From Nitrobacter sp051535235 (GTDB lineage: Bacteria; Pseudomonadota; Alphaproteobacteria; Rhizobiales; Xanthobacteraceae), in NCBI RefSeq assembly GCF_051535235.1, contig NZ_JBPPLZ010000001.1, positions 447,911 to 511,910 of the forward strand: DNA of 64,000 bases, read 5' to 3'. Position 1 is the stretch's first letter. Each line of letters starts with the position of its first letter. This document shows, piece after piece, positions 42,944 through 52,386 of this stretch. The position numbers were made by a program, and so were the translations under genes. The notes beneath the pieces were generated by a model. It did not search any database, was not told the origin of the DNA, and saw only the letters and a list, made by a program, of their open reading frames with translations.

Positions 42944-44284
42944 ATGACCGACGTCGCCGCCTCCGACTTGAACCATCCGCGCCGCTACGTCCGGCTGGAT
43001 ACCATCCTGCGGCTGCGCTGGCTCGCGGCGCTCGGGCAACTCGCGGCGATCTTCATCGTCGCGCAGGGGCTGGAATTCGATCTGCCGATCATTCCCTGCG
43101 TGACGATCGTCGGACTGTCCTCGCTGCTCAATCTGGCTATGCAGGTGATCTTCGATCCGATGCAGCGGCTCGAACCGCGTCAGGCCGCGGCGCTGCTTGC
43201 GCTGAACATCACCGAACTCGCCGCGCTGTTGTTCTTCACGGGCGGTCTGCAGAATCCTTTCTCGTATCTGTTTCTCGCGCCCGTGCTGATCTCGGCCACG
43301 GCCTTGCCGACACGGTTGACCATGGCGCTCGGCGCCTTCGCGATTGCTTGCGCGACAGTCCTGGGCTTCACGCATTTGCCGCTGCCGTGGGACGTCGATG
43401 ACCCGCTGATCCTGCCGCCGATCTATCTCGCCGGCGTCTGGTTCTCGATCGTGCTCGCGATCGGCGTCACCAGCCTCTACACGTTCCAGGTGACGGAGCA
43501 GGCGCGCAAGCTGTCCGATGCGCTCGCGGCAACCGAACTGGTCCTGACCCGCGAGCAGCACCTGACCCAGATCGATGGCCTCGCCGCCGCCGCCGCTCAT
43601 GAGCTTGGAACGCCGCTGTCGACCATCTTCCTGGTTTCGCGCGAACTGGAAAAAGCATTGCAGGAGAACGGCGCGCAGGACCCCCAGCGGCTCGCCGGCG
43701 ATCTCGGCATCGTGCGGGAACAGGCGCAGCGTTGCCGCGACATCCTTGCCAAGATCGCGCAACTGTCGTCCTCGGGTGCGCCGTTCGACCGGATGCCGCT
43801 GTCGACGCTGATCGAGGAAGCCGTCGCGCCTCATCGCGATTTCGGCATCGACATCAAGACCACGATCGCGGCCACCGGCGATCACGAGCCGGTCGGCATG
43901 CGCAATCCCGCGATCCTTTACGGCGTCGGCAACATTCTGGAGAACGCCGTCGATTTCGCGCGCAGCGCCGTCGAAGTCAATGCCTGGTGGAACAGCGACA
44001 CCGTCGGGATCGTGATCTCGGACGACGGTCCGGGAATAGTTCCCGACATTCTCAAGCGAATCGGCGAGCCCTACCTGTCGCGCCGCCGCAACGTCGGCGA
44101 TGCGCAAGGCGGGCGCAGCGGCCTCGGTCTCGGGATTTTCATCGCCCGCACCTTGCTCGAGCGCACCGGCGCAAGGGTGTCCTTCAGCAACCGGACATTT
44201 CCGGAGCATGGCGCGGTGGTGCAGATCGTCTGGCCGCGCGTCCGCTTTGAGACATCGAAAACAATCGCAGAGACAATGGCTTAG
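42944..44284 (+). CDS. regS: redox-sensing histidine kinase RegB/ActS/PrrB family
   Basis: A 446-residue membrane kinase with six N-terminal spans (about residues 25-190). The quinone-site signature GGLQNPFSYLFLAPV is at about residues 98-112. The phospho-acceptor block is AAAAHELGTPLSTIFLVSRE (His about residue 221). The catalytic domain has GNILENAVDFA, SDDGPGIVPDI and RSGLGLGIFIARTLLE. RegB-type kinases respond to quinone-pool redox state and control photosynthesis, nitrogen, hydrogen or carbon metabolism genes through their cognate regulator, here encoded 92 bases downstream. Start ATG giving MTDVAASDLNHPRRY; the frame extends to 42782. Confidence 0.95.
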   Translation: MTDVAASDLNHPRRYVRLDTILRLRWLAALGQLAAIFIVAQGLEFDLPIIPCVTIVGLSSLLNLAMQVIFDPMQRLEPRQAAALLALNITELAALLFFTGGLQNPFSYLFLAPVLISATALPTRLTMALGAFAIACATVLGFTHLPLPWDVDDPLILPPIYLAGVWFSIVLAIGVTSLYTFQVTEQARKLSDALAATELVLTREQHLTQIDGLAAAAAHELGTPLSTIFLVSRELEKALQENGAQDPQRLAGDLGIVREQAQRCRDILAKIAQLSSSGAPFDRMPLSTLIEEAVAPHRDFGIDIKTTIAATGDHEPVGMRNPAILYGVGNILENAVDFARSAVEVNAWWNSDTVGIVISDDGPGIVPDILKRIGEPYLSRRRNVGDAQGGRSGLGLGIFIARTLLERTGARVSFSNRTFPEHGAVVQIVWPRVRFETSKTIAETMA

Positions 44285-44376
44285 TTCTCAACACCAATGA
44301 TCGTGATCTGTCATCGCTTGCGGCACTGCTTTCAGCGCCCATATGTTCCAGAGGCAACTCAGCGCGAGGTATCATT

Positions 44377-44931
44377 GTGAACGCTACTCCCGACGTTTTC
44401 CCGCAAGCCGACCGCTCGCTGCTGATCGTCGAGGATGACAAGCCGTTTCTCGAGCGCCTGTCGCGCGCCATGGAGACCCGCGGCTTCGAGGTGACCTCCT
44501 GCGACAGCGTCTCCGACGGCCTTGCACATATCGGAAAATCGGCGCCGGCCTTTGCCGTGGTGGACTTGCGGCTCGGCGACGGCAACGGTCTCGACGTGGT
44601 GTCGGCCCTGAAGCGTGAGCGCCCCGATGCTCGCGCGATCGTGCTGACCGGCTATGGCAATATCGCAACCGCAGTGACCGCGGTGAAAATGGGTGCCGTC
44701 GATTATCTGTCGAAGCCCGCCGACGCCGACGATGTGGTCGCGGCGCTGCTCTCCAGCAATTCGGAGAAGTCGGAACTGCCGCAGAATCCGATGTCGGCGG
44801 ATCGCGTGCGATGGGAACATATCCAGCGCATTTACGAGATGTGCAACCGCAATGTGTCGGAGACGGCCCGGCGGCTCAACATGCATCGCCGCACGCTGCA
44901 GCGTATTTTGGCGAAACGCGCGCCGCGGTGA
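44377..44931 (+). CDS. regR: response regulator RegA/ActR/PrrA family
   Basis: A 184-residue regulator with a receiver domain (about residues 14-128; acidic pocket in LLIVEDDKPF, phospho-Asp in FAVVDLRLGDGNGLDVV, Lys in DYLSKPADADD). A short linker leads to a Fis-type helix-turn-helix at the C-terminus (RNVSETARRLNMHRRTLQRI). The HTH block and the short proline-containing linker are hallmarks of RegA. Starts at GTG. Co-directional with regS, with a 92-base gap. The full pair is present and intact. Confidence 0.95.
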   Translation: MNATPDVFPQADRSLLIVEDDKPFLERLSRAMETRGFEVTSCDSVSDGLAHIGKSAPAFAVVDLRLGDGNGLDVVSALKRERPDARAIVLTGYGNIATAVTAVKMGAVDYLSKPADADDVVAALLSSNSEKSELPQNPMSADRVRWEHIQRIYEMCNRNVSETARRLNMHRRTLQRILAKRAPR

Positions 44932-45037
44932 TCGCTCTCATTATAGCATTTTCGAGCGCAGCATGTCCTCGGCGTGACCCGTGTATGGAAGCGCGGGCAA
45001 CCGGAAAATATCTCGTCGCGGCGGCCGGAATGACAAG

Positions 45038-45529
45038 TTAAAACTCCCCCTCGGCATGGCCTTGCGGATCGACCAGACGATTGAGCCGCTGGGCCGCCGC
45101 CAATGCGAAGCGAAGCATCATCGCCTTGCGCGTTGGCGCGCTCAGGCGGTGTTCCGGCGCTTCGCAATGCAGGTGAGCGCCATAGGCGTCGGCGACGATC
45201 AGCCCGGTGTCCGTGGGAAAAATCCCACAGGGCAGATCGCGCGTGAAGGCGAAGAACAGGCGGTCGCAATGCGCGCGATAATCCTGCCACTTTCGATCGG
45301 CCCGCAAATCCTCGACAGAGGACTTGATCTCGACGATCCAGATTTCCCCGCTCGCATTCAACGCCACGAGATCGGCGCGCCGTCCTGATGGCAGTGGCAA
45401 TTCGCTGACGCAAGAAAATCCCAGCGATCGCAAAAGCCGTCCTGTCCCGCGCGCAATCGCCAGCGCGGTCTCCGACTGGCGGCGGTCGGGCGGAGGTGCG
45501 AGGGCGATGTGGGTCGCATTCGATTCCAT
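45038..45529 (-). CDS. mmcB: MmcB family DNA repair protein
   Basis: A 163-residue protein with a PD-(D/E)xK nuclease-like core: SELPLPSGRRADLVALNASG supplies the Asp, and EIWIVEIKSSVEDLRADRKW the ExK motif, followed by YRAHCDRLFFAFTRDLPCGI. MmcB is an SOS-related repair nuclease candidate known from Caulobacter, found widely in alphaproteobacteria. Start chosen at MESNATHIALAPPP; an ATG 12 codons upstream (45565) is possible. Divergent from the MBL hydrolase gene. Confidence 0.85.
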   Translation of the reverse strand: MESNATHIALAPPPDRRQSETALAIARGTGRLLRSLGFSCVSELPLPSGRRADLVALNASGEIWIVEIKSSVEDLRADRKWQDYRAHCDRLFFAFTRDLPCGIFPTDTGLIVADAYGAHLHCEAPEHRLSAPTRKAMMLRFALAAAQRLNRLVDPQGHAEGEF

Positions 45530-45651
45530 GGCGACGCGACCATAGCAAAAACGAGGGCCGGCCATGCCGGTGTTTTTTGACCACCCAGGGAGTATATAAC
45601 AGCCACGTGGTTCAAATTGCTTGGCGTCACAAAAATCGGAATTGCTCGCGC

Positions 45652-46332
45652 ATGACCCGGGAAAAGCCGACTGACACCCAGACCGGCACGAAAGCCGGCG
45701 CTACGATCATTCCGGTGACGCCCTTCCGGCAGAATTGCACGCTGTTGTGGTGCGAAGCCACCAGGGACGCCGTGGTCATCGATCCCGGCGGCGATGTTCC
45801 GCTCATCAGGAGGAACATCGAAAAAGCAGGCGTGAAGGTCAGGCAAATCTGGCTCACGCATGGTCACATCGATCATGTCGGGGGCGCTGCGGAATTGCGC
45901 GACGCGCTGAAGGTCCCGATCGAGGGGCCACATATCGCCGACGAATTCCTGCTCGATCTGGTGGTCGAGAGCGGACGCAATTACGGCATGACCGGGATGC
46001 GCAACTTCGCGCCCGATCGCTGGCTTGAAGAGGGCGACCGCGTCAAGGTCGGCGAACTCGAATTCGACGTTCTTCATTGCCCCGGCCATTCGCCGGGCAG
46101 CGTGGTTTTTTTCAACAGGGAGATGGGCTTCGCCCATGTCGGCGACGTTTTGTTCAACGGCTCGATCGGCCGCACCGACCTGCCCGGCGGCCATCATGCC
46201 ACGTTGATCAAATCCATTACCGACAAGCTGCTGCCGCTCGGCGACGACGTTGCGTTCATCTGCGGACACGGTCCCGGATCGAGCATCGGCCATGAGCGAA
46301 CAAGCAACCCGTTCCTGATCGGTTGCGTGTGA
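45652..46332 (+). CDS. MBL-fold metallo-hydrolase (YcbL / glyoxalase II-like)
   Basis: A 226-residue cytoplasmic metallo-beta-lactamase-fold enzyme. The metal site is THGHIDHVGGAAELR (HxHxDH, about residues 67-72), with His in DVLHCPGHSPGSVVFF, Asp in HVGDVLFNGSIGRTDLPGG, and His in FICGHGPGSSIGHERTSNPF. The C-terminal RTSNPF and lack of a long HAGH domain point to the YcbL type rather than true GloB. Thioester hydrolysis (for example S-lactoylglutathione) is likely but not certain. Start ATG; the frame extends upstream without merit. A terminator follows. Confidence 0.88.
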   Translation: MTREKPTDTQTGTKAGATIIPVTPFRQNCTLLWCEATRDAVVIDPGGDVPLIRRNIEKAGVKVRQIWLTHGHIDHVGGAAELRDALKVPIEGPHIADEFLLDLVVESGRNYGMTGMRNFAPDRWLEEGDRVKVGELEFDVLHCPGHSPGSVVFFNREMGFAHVGDVLFNGSIGRTDLPGGHHATLIKSITDKLLPLGDDVAFICGHGPGSSIGHERTSNPFLIGCV

Positions 46333-46350
46333 TGCCGCGTCCCTGAACGC

Positions 46351-46381
46351 AAAGAGGCCGCCTGCGACGGCGGCCTCTTTC
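46351..46381 (+). terminator. intrinsic terminator after the MBL hydrolase gene
   Basis: AAAGAGGCCGCC and GGCGGCCTCTTT form a 12-bp stem with loop TGCGAC, ending in TTTC. The A-rich left flank means it can also serve the convergent DUF1236-type gene, whose stop is 22 bases away. Confidence 0.9.
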
Positions 46382-46402
46382 ATCCTGCATTATGAGACAG
46401 CG

Positions 46403-46819
46403 TTATTCGATAACGTCGACGATCCGATGGGTCCTTGGATCAACCAGGACGGTCCGATCGTTCACCACCGTATAGCGATATTGCGGCGCGCCGTATTCGG
46501 CCGGAACCTCATAATAGGTCACGCCGGCTTCGGGCAGGACTGCACCGACGCGAACCTCCTCGCGATAGTGGTAGGACGGACGGTGTTGCTCGACCACATA
46601 GTGGCGGAAGCGCGGACGCTGGTCGACGCCGAGCACGCCGGCGACGCCGCCGACAACTCCGCCAATGGTGCCGCCAACCACGGCACCAACCGGCCCCGCG
46701 GCCCGTTCACCTTCGCGGGCACCCCGCTCGATGCCGCCCGGTACGCCCTGCGCGATGGCAGAGACTGGAAGCACCAAGGCGACCGCAACTGCGGCAGTTC
46801 CGATAACGCGACGGATCAT
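46403..46819 (-). CDS. DUF1236-type exported protein
   Basis: A 138-residue secreted protein. The signal peptide MIRRVIGTAAVAVALVLPVS ends near IAQG. A glycine-rich low-complexity segment follows (VGAVVGGTIGGVVGGVAGVL, about residues 44-63) that could insert in a membrane, then a small C-terminal domain with PEAGVTYYEVPAEYGAPQYR and YTVVNDRTVLVDPRTHRIVD, the usual DUF1236 pattern in rhizobiales. Function unknown. Start ATG with GGAGG eight bases upstream, overriding the longer reading to 46873. Confidence 0.82.
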   Translation of the reverse strand: MIRRVIGTAAVAVALVLPVSAIAQGVPGGIERGAREGERAAGPVGAVVGGTIGGVVGGVAGVLGVDQRPRFRHYVVEQHRPSYHYREEVRVGAVLPEAGVTYYEVPAEYGAPQYRYTVVNDRTVLVDPRTHRIVDVIE

Positions 46820-46998
46820 AAAATTTCCTCCGATCGTGAATGTTGCGGAGGAGAAAAGTCCGGGCTTGGGCATTCGTTCCGCCAGTTTTTACCGGCAAAA
46901 TGCGTCTGCGCAGGGAACAATATCGCTTCAATCGTATCGTGATCTTCCGCGCTCACGATGACGACGCCGAATGCGTTGGTACGTCAGCTTGAAATAGG

Positions 46999-49824
46999 TC
47001 AGCTTGAAATGATGTCACGCACACGCTGCGACAGATGGTCGAGATCGAACGGTTTGGTGATCATGTCCATGCCGGGTTGCAGAAAACCTTCGGCGTTTGC
47101 GGCGTTCTCGGCATAGCCGGTCATGAAGAGAATTTTCAGATTCGGCCGCAGCTCCCGCGCCTGATCCGCGAGCTGGCGTCCGTTCATGCCTGGCAATCCT
47201 ATGTCTGTCAGCAGAAGATCGACGGGTTTGTCCAGTTGCAGAATCCGCAAGCCCGCCGCTCCGTCGGCGGCCTCGCGCGTCAGGTAGCCTTGATCGTGCA
47301 GCATCTCGATGATGACGCCGCGCACGACAGGTTCATCCTCGACGACGAGAACGGTTTCGCCGGTCGCCGGGATCCTGTCGTTGCTGACGTGCGGAGCCTG
47401 ATCGGGCTCGGGGACGCCCTCGTGGCGCGGGAGACAAAGCCTGATCGAGGTGCCCCGGCCCGGCGCGGTGTCGAGGGCGATGTGGCCGTTGGATTGCCGG
47501 GCGAATCCGTAGATCATCGACAGCCCGAGTCCGGTCCCCTGACCGATCGGCTTGGTGGTGAAGAAGGGATCGAAGGCGCGCGCCGCCACTTCGGGGGTCA
47601 TGCCCGTTCCGGTGTCGGTGACGGTGATGCAGATATAGTCGCCCGCCTGCATGGCGGAGGGGCCGGCATCGGCAGCGCCGACGGTCGTGTTCGCCGTTGC
47701 GATCTTGAGCTTGCCGCCGCCGGGCATGGCATCCCGTGCATTGATGGCGAGATTGAGCAGCGCGCTTTCGAGCTGGTTCGGATCGCACAGCGTCTGCCAT
47801 AGCCGTTCGGACGGCCCGATCTCCAGATCGATAGCCTCGCCGATGGTCCTGCGCAGCAAGTCTTCAAGCGAAAGGATGAGCTGATTGGCGTCGACCGACT
47901 TCGGCACCAAAGGCTGCCTGCGGGCGAACGCCAGCAGCCGATGCGTCAGCGCCGCGGCGCGATTTGCCGAAGCCATTGCGGCCTCGATGTAGCGGCCGGC
48001 GCGATCGGTCCGGCCCTGATTGAGACGGGTCTGCATCAGATCGAGCGAGCCCACGATGCCGGTGAGCAGATTATTGAAGTCGTGGGCGATGCCGCCGGTC
48101 AACTGGCCTACCGCTTCCATCTTCTGCGATTGACGCAACGCCTCCTCGGCCGCTCTCAACCGTTCGGCCGCGGTCTTCTCCGCGGTGATGTCGCGCGCCA
48201 CGGCATAGATGAGGTTTTGATCCGGGACCGCTGTCCAGGACAGCCAGCGATATGAGCCGTCCTTGTGACGGAGCCGGTTTTCGAATCGCACCGTGGCCTC
48301 GCCGAGCGCAAGGCGGCGAATTTCCGCCCGGATCCTGACGGTGTCTTCGGGATGCGAGATCCATTCGGCGGTGCGCTCCAGCAACTCGGCCTCGGTCCAG
48401 CCGAGCGTCCTCGTCCAGGCGGGATTGACGGAGCGCCAGATGCCGTCATGGTCGGTGACCAGCAGCAGGTCCTGCGACACATTCCAGATCCGGTCGCGCT
48501 CGCGCGTTTTCTCCTCGACGCGCTCGGCGAGCGTGGCGTTCAGTTCGGCGAGCTTGCCGGCGATCCGCTTTTGATCGTGGACGTCGGTATTGGTGCCGAT
48601 CCAGCGGGTGATGCGACCGTCTTCATCGCGCGCCGGCACGGCGCGAGCCAGAAACCAGCGATAGCTGCCGTCGGCGCCGCGCATCCGGAATTCGATCTCG
48701 AAAAACCGGCCGCTGGTCACCGCACGGGTCCAGGCCGCGATCGAGGCCGCCGCATCGTCCGGGTGGACCATCTTGCTCCAGATTTTGCTGCTGAGTTCGC
48801 CCGGCTTCACGCCGACATACTCGTAGACACGCGGATTGAACCAGTTGAACGTGCCGTCGGGTGTCGCGGTCCAGACGTGATGCGGCAGCGCCTCCGCAAG
48901 CGTGCGGAATTCCTCCTCGCGCTGGCGGATGGCGCGCTCTGCTTCGACCTGGTCGGTGATGTCGATGTGCGCGCCGAACAGCCGGACCGCTTTGCCATCG
49001 GCATCGCGCTCGATCACCGATCGCGCGGAAATCCAGCGTATCTCGCCGTCGCTTGGCCGGATGATCCGGTACCGCACCGCATATTCCCGATCACCGCCGC
49101 GCACAGCATCGATGAACTGCCCTTCCGCCACCGCGCGGTCATCGGGATGGACGCGGCGGAGCCAGTCCTCACGGCTTTCGTGGATAGCTTGCGGGGGAAG
49201 GCCGTGTATCTTCAGATACTCCGGCGACTTTCGACTGCGATGACCGGTGCGCAGATCGACCTCGAGGCCGCCGATCCGGCCGATCATCTGCACGCGCGCA
49301 AGCTCGGCCTCCCGTTCCTGCAAGGCGAGCTTGGCAAAATGTTCGCGCGTGACGTCGCGGCACACGACGAGTACCCCGCCTACACCTTGATCCTCATCGA
49401 TCGGGCTGAACCCGTAGGTCCAGTAGACCTGCTCCAGCTTACCGTTGCGCGTCACAGGAACGAGCTGGTCCTCATGCCAGGTCGCGCCGCGCCCGGCCAT
49501 GACGTGCTCGATCTGGGGACCGATGATGTCCCAGATCTCGGCCCAGCACTCTTTGCCCTTCTGGCCAAGCGCGCTGGGATGCCGCTCCGGTCCCAGGGTT
49601 TGGCGGTAGGCGTCATTATAGAACTGGATCAGATCCGGCCCCCACCAGATGAACATCGGATGGTTGGTGTTGAGCATGATGCGGACGGCCGTGCGCAGGC
49701 TCTGGGGCCACGCCTCGGGAGCGCCGACCGATGTGGCGGCCCAATTGAACCGGCGCGTTAAACTGCCCATTTCCTCGCCGCCAGCGAGGAAAGCCCTGGT
49801 ATTGATACTTGCCTTTTCCAGCAT
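46999..49824 (-). CDS. multi-PAS hybrid sensor histidine kinase
   Basis: A 941-residue soluble (no clear membrane span) hybrid kinase. Four PAS/PAC-like units occur in order at about residues 30-165 (with FIWWGPDLIQFYNDAYRQTL), 185-310, 325-440 and 460-585, each ending in a typical PAC segment such as RWFLARAVPARDEDGRITRW. A HisKA domain follows with MEAVGQLTGGIAHDFNNLLT (His about residue 613), then an HATPase_c domain (LLNLAINARDAMPGGG, FDPFFTTKPIGQGTGLGLSM) and a C-terminal receiver with phospho-Asp in LLLTDIGLPGMNGRQLADQA. The signal is unknown. No cognate regulator is next to it. Start set at MLEKASINTRAFLAGG; the frame is open to 49992. Confidence 0.9.
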   Translation of the reverse strand: MLEKASINTRAFLAGGEEMGSLTRRFNWAATSVGAPEAWPQSLRTAVRIMLNTNHPMFIWWGPDLIQFYNDAYRQTLGPERHPSALGQKGKECWAEIWDIIGPQIEHVMAGRGATWHEDQLVPVTRNGKLEQVYWTYGFSPIDEDQGVGGVLVVCRDVTREHFAKLALQEREAELARVQMIGRIGGLEVDLRTGHRSRKSPEYLKIHGLPPQAIHESREDWLRRVHPDDRAVAEGQFIDAVRGGDREYAVRYRIIRPSDGEIRWISARSVIERDADGKAVRLFGAHIDITDQVEAERAIRQREEEFRTLAEALPHHVWTATPDGTFNWFNPRVYEYVGVKPGELSSKIWSKMVHPDDAAASIAAWTRAVTSGRFFEIEFRMRGADGSYRWFLARAVPARDEDGRITRWIGTNTDVHDQKRIAGKLAELNATLAERVEEKTRERDRIWNVSQDLLLVTDHDGIWRSVNPAWTRTLGWTEAELLERTAEWISHPEDTVRIRAEIRRLALGEATVRFENRLRHKDGSYRWLSWTAVPDQNLIYAVARDITAEKTAAERLRAAEEALRQSQKMEAVGQLTGGIAHDFNNLLTGIVGSLDLMQTRLNQGRTDRAGRYIEAAMASANRAAALTHRLLAFARRQPLVPKSVDANQLILSLEDLLRRTIGEAIDLEIGPSERLWQTLCDPNQLESALLNLAINARDAMPGGGKLKIATANTTVGAADAGPSAMQAGDYICITVTDTGTGMTPEVAARAFDPFFTTKPIGQGTGLGLSMIYGFARQSNGHIALDTAPGRGTSIRLCLPRHEGVPEPDQAPHVSNDRIPATGETVLVVEDEPVVRGVIIEMLHDQGYLTREAADGAAGLRILQLDKPVDLLLTDIGLPGMNGRQLADQARELRPNLKILFMTGYAENAANAEGFLQPGMDMITKPFDLDHLSQRVRDIISS

Positions 49825-50106
49825 CGAACGGACAGGTCGTTGGGTAGGCCGGTCTGCAGGGGTTATCCCCAAATACGCCGCATACCAAATCACATCCGGA
49901 AGAAACGCCTCATCCCGCTCTTCGGTTCCAATATTTTTTCGGGCGGGAGTGCCGGAACACGGCGAGGACTGGCGCGGCAAATCACCCAGCACGTTAACCT
50001 TTCCCGACCGAACGGACCCCGCAAACGAATGGCCTCAAGCGGCGAAACGAATTCGCCGCTGCGGCTCCTGGATCAGAACGGACCTTGCGGCGTGAGGAGC
50101 GCGCCG

Positions 50107-51192
50107 TCAGTTCAGCTTGACCACTTCGACCCGGCGATTCCTGGCCCGGCCGTCTTCGGCATCATTCGAGGCGGCCGGCGCCATCATGCCGACGCCGGCG
50201 GCGCGCAGCCGCCTCGGATCGATCCCGTGGTTCGCCGCCAGCATCTTCACCACCGCTTCGGCGCGGCGGCGCGACAGATCGAGGTTGTGGTCGAACGCCC
50301 CTTGATTGTCGGTGTGACCGACGATCAGCACGGCGAGCCTCGGGTCGGCCTTGAGCAGGCCTGCGATCTCGGCCAGCGTCGGACCGGATTCGGGTTTGAG
50401 ATCGGCCCTGTCGGTGTCGAAGAAAATGCCATAAAGTGCGACGCGGCCGGTCGTACCGATGCTCCGCGCCATCTCCTCGGCCTTCACCACGACCATCTTC
50501 TGCTCGCGCGGCTTCGGCTCGACGATATGAACCAGCGCCACGGTGCGTTCGTTAAACGCCTTGCAGTACAGATCGTCTTTGACCTGGAAAGTCTGCACCG
50601 TGACATAGGCGTCGCCGCCGCCTTGCGGAATCTTCGCAGCGAAGAACCGCTGATCGTCGATATGAGACGCCAGCGCGCATTTGCCGTTGGAAAAATCCGC
50701 ATCCTTGAGCTGGCTCGCGTGAACGAAATACATCGTGAGGCTTATCTCGCCGCCGCCGCCGTCGCTGGAACGCTCGGGGTCGCCGCCGCATCCTTCCGTC
50801 TTGCAAGTGTAGAGCACTTCGCCGCCGGCCTCTTTCACGACATCCTGATAGTTACGCAACACCTCGAGCGACGAGCGCCCGGCCGGCAGCAGATAGGCGA
50901 TCCGCGTGCGCGCGCCCTCGACCTCGATTTCCTCTTTCGGTTTGAATACCTGATTGTTCATGCGATCGCGCTGATCGTCGCCGGCCTTTTCGAGCCGCGA
51001 CAGCGGCACCTTGAAGTCGGTGAAGGCGAGGCGCTCATAGCTCACGATGAACGAGCCGTCGTAACGCTTCAGCAGCGCGTTGTCCCTGGCGCCGGCAATA
51101 TCCTTGCTGGGAATGGTGGCATCTGCGTTGGCAGAGTTCGCGCCGAACAACATTATCGCTCCGGCGAGCGCCGCAATCGACTTAACAAACAT
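50107..51192 (-). CDS. OmpA-family outer-membrane/peptidoglycan-binding lipoprotein-like protein
   Basis: A 361-residue exported protein (signal MFVKSIAALAGAIMLFGANS, cleaved near NADA). The N-terminal region (about 25-225) resembles the DUF4892-type domain, with KRYDGSFIVSYERLAFTDFK and YLLPAGRSSLEVLRNYQDVV. The C-terminal OmpA domain (about 235-361) binds peptidoglycan: VALYGIFFDTDRADLKPESG, VLIVGHTDNQGAFDHNLDLS and SRRRAEAVVKMLAANHGIDP with the ARNRRVEVVKL end. It links the outer membrane to the cell wall. Start ATG, AGGAGA upstream. Confidence 0.88.
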   Translation of the reverse strand: MFVKSIAALAGAIMLFGANSANADATIPSKDIAGARDNALLKRYDGSFIVSYERLAFTDFKVPLSRLEKAGDDQRDRMNNQVFKPKEEIEVEGARTRIAYLLPAGRSSLEVLRNYQDVVKEAGGEVLYTCKTEGCGGDPERSSDGGGGEISLTMYFVHASQLKDADFSNGKCALASHIDDQRFFAAKIPQGGGDAYVTVQTFQVKDDLYCKAFNERTVALVHIVEPKPREQKMVVVKAEEMARSIGTTGRVALYGIFFDTDRADLKPESGPTLAEIAGLLKADPRLAVLIVGHTDNQGAFDHNLDLSRRRAEAVVKMLAANHGIDPRRLRAAGVGMMAPAASNDAEDGRARNRRVEVVKLN

Positions 51193-51348
51193 GTCCGAAT
51201 GATCTCCTTGGCGAGACCTCCCACGAAGCCGATTCCGGACATGGTGACAAGGCAATGCATGCAGGTCGATTGGCCGCAGCCGAAATGGCCGCAGCCGTTG
51301 AACCGGCAACGTCTGCTGCGCGACTTTATTTGTTCGCGGAGAAGCGCC

Positions 51349-52287
51349 CTAGCCCCAGGGACCACGGCGCGAAGGTCCCTGTCCGCCCCATGGACCGCCT
51401 GAGTCGCCACGAGGCGGTGCGGGCGGCGTGGAAGCGCCGCCGCCGTACTGCGAGGTCAGCCGCTGCAACGCCGCGATGCGATTCTCGGTCGAAGGATGGG
51501 TGGCGAACAAATTATCCATGCCGCGTCCGGACAGCGGATTGATGATGAACATGTGTGCGGTGGCAGGCGCGCGCTCGGCCTCCATGTTCGGCACCTGATG
51601 CGCGGCGTTGTCGATCTTGGCCAGCGCCGCGGCAAGCCACATCGGCTGGCCGCAGATGCGCGCGCCCATCTCGTCGGCCGCGTATTCGCGGGTCCGGCTG
51701 ATTGCCATCTGCACCAGCATGGCGCCGAGCGGCGCCAGGATCATCATCGCCAGCGAGCCGACAATGCCGGGCCCGTTGTTGTCGCGATTGCCGCCGCCGA
51801 AGAACAAGCCGAACTGCGCCAGCATCGAGATCGCGCCGGCGATGGTTGCGGTGATGGTCATCAGCAGCGTGTCGTGATTCTTGATGTGCGCAAGTTCGTG
51901 CGCGATCACGCCGGCCAGTTCCTCCCGGCGCAAGGACTGCACCAGTCCGGTCGTCACTGCCACGGCGGCGTTCTCCGGATTGCGGCCGGTGGCGAAGGCG
52001 TTGGGCTGCGGATTGTCCATCAGGAACACGCGCGGCATCGGCAGCCCGGCGCTCGCGGCGAGTTCGGCCACCAGCCGGTGCAGGTCCGGTGCGGTGCCGG
52101 CATCGACCTCATGGGCGCCGTACATCGACAGCACCATGCGATCGGAGTTCCAGTAGGCGAAGATATTGGTCGCGGCGGCGACAACGAGCGCGATCGCCGC
52201 GCCGCTGGCGCCGCCGATCAGATAGCCCACAGCCATGAACAGGCCGGTGAGGCCCGCCAGCAGGATCGCGGTACGAAAGTAGTTCAT
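51349..52287 (-). CDS. htpX: membrane protease HtpX
   Basis: A 312-residue M48 zinc protease of the inner membrane that removes damaged membrane proteins. Two N-terminal spans precede the zinc site ELAGVIAHELAHIKNHDTLL (HExxH about residues 129-133); two more spans follow, then the third ligand Glu in TREYAADEMGARICG. Substrate-groove motifs PQPNAFATGRNPENAAVAVT and ATHPSTENRIAALQRL are present. A Gly/Pro-rich tail of about 28 residues ends the protein. In many relatives htpX is next to the DUF1674-rsmB cluster; here it is 42 kb away. Start ATG; an upstream extension to 52359 is unlikely. Confidence 0.95.
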   Translation of the reverse strand: MNYFRTAILLAGLTGLFMAVGYLIGGASGAAIALVVAAATNIFAYWNSDRMVLSMYGAHEVDAGTAPDLHRLVAELAASAGLPMPRVFLMDNPQPNAFATGRNPENAAVAVTTGLVQSLRREELAGVIAHELAHIKNHDTLLMTITATIAGAISMLAQFGLFFGGGNRDNNGPGIVGSLAMMILAPLGAMLVQMAISRTREYAADEMGARICGQPMWLAAALAKIDNAAHQVPNMEAERAPATAHMFIINPLSGRGMDNLFATHPSTENRIAALQRLTSQYGGGASTPPAPPRGDSGGPWGGQGPSRRGPWG

Positions 52288-52386
52288 CGAGCTCCTCGGA
52301 TCGCCCCCGGAACGGGGACGGCACCACAGAACATGGGAATTGCGGATCGGCAGCCGCAAGTGCGGCGGCCCGTCGCGGCATCGCTT

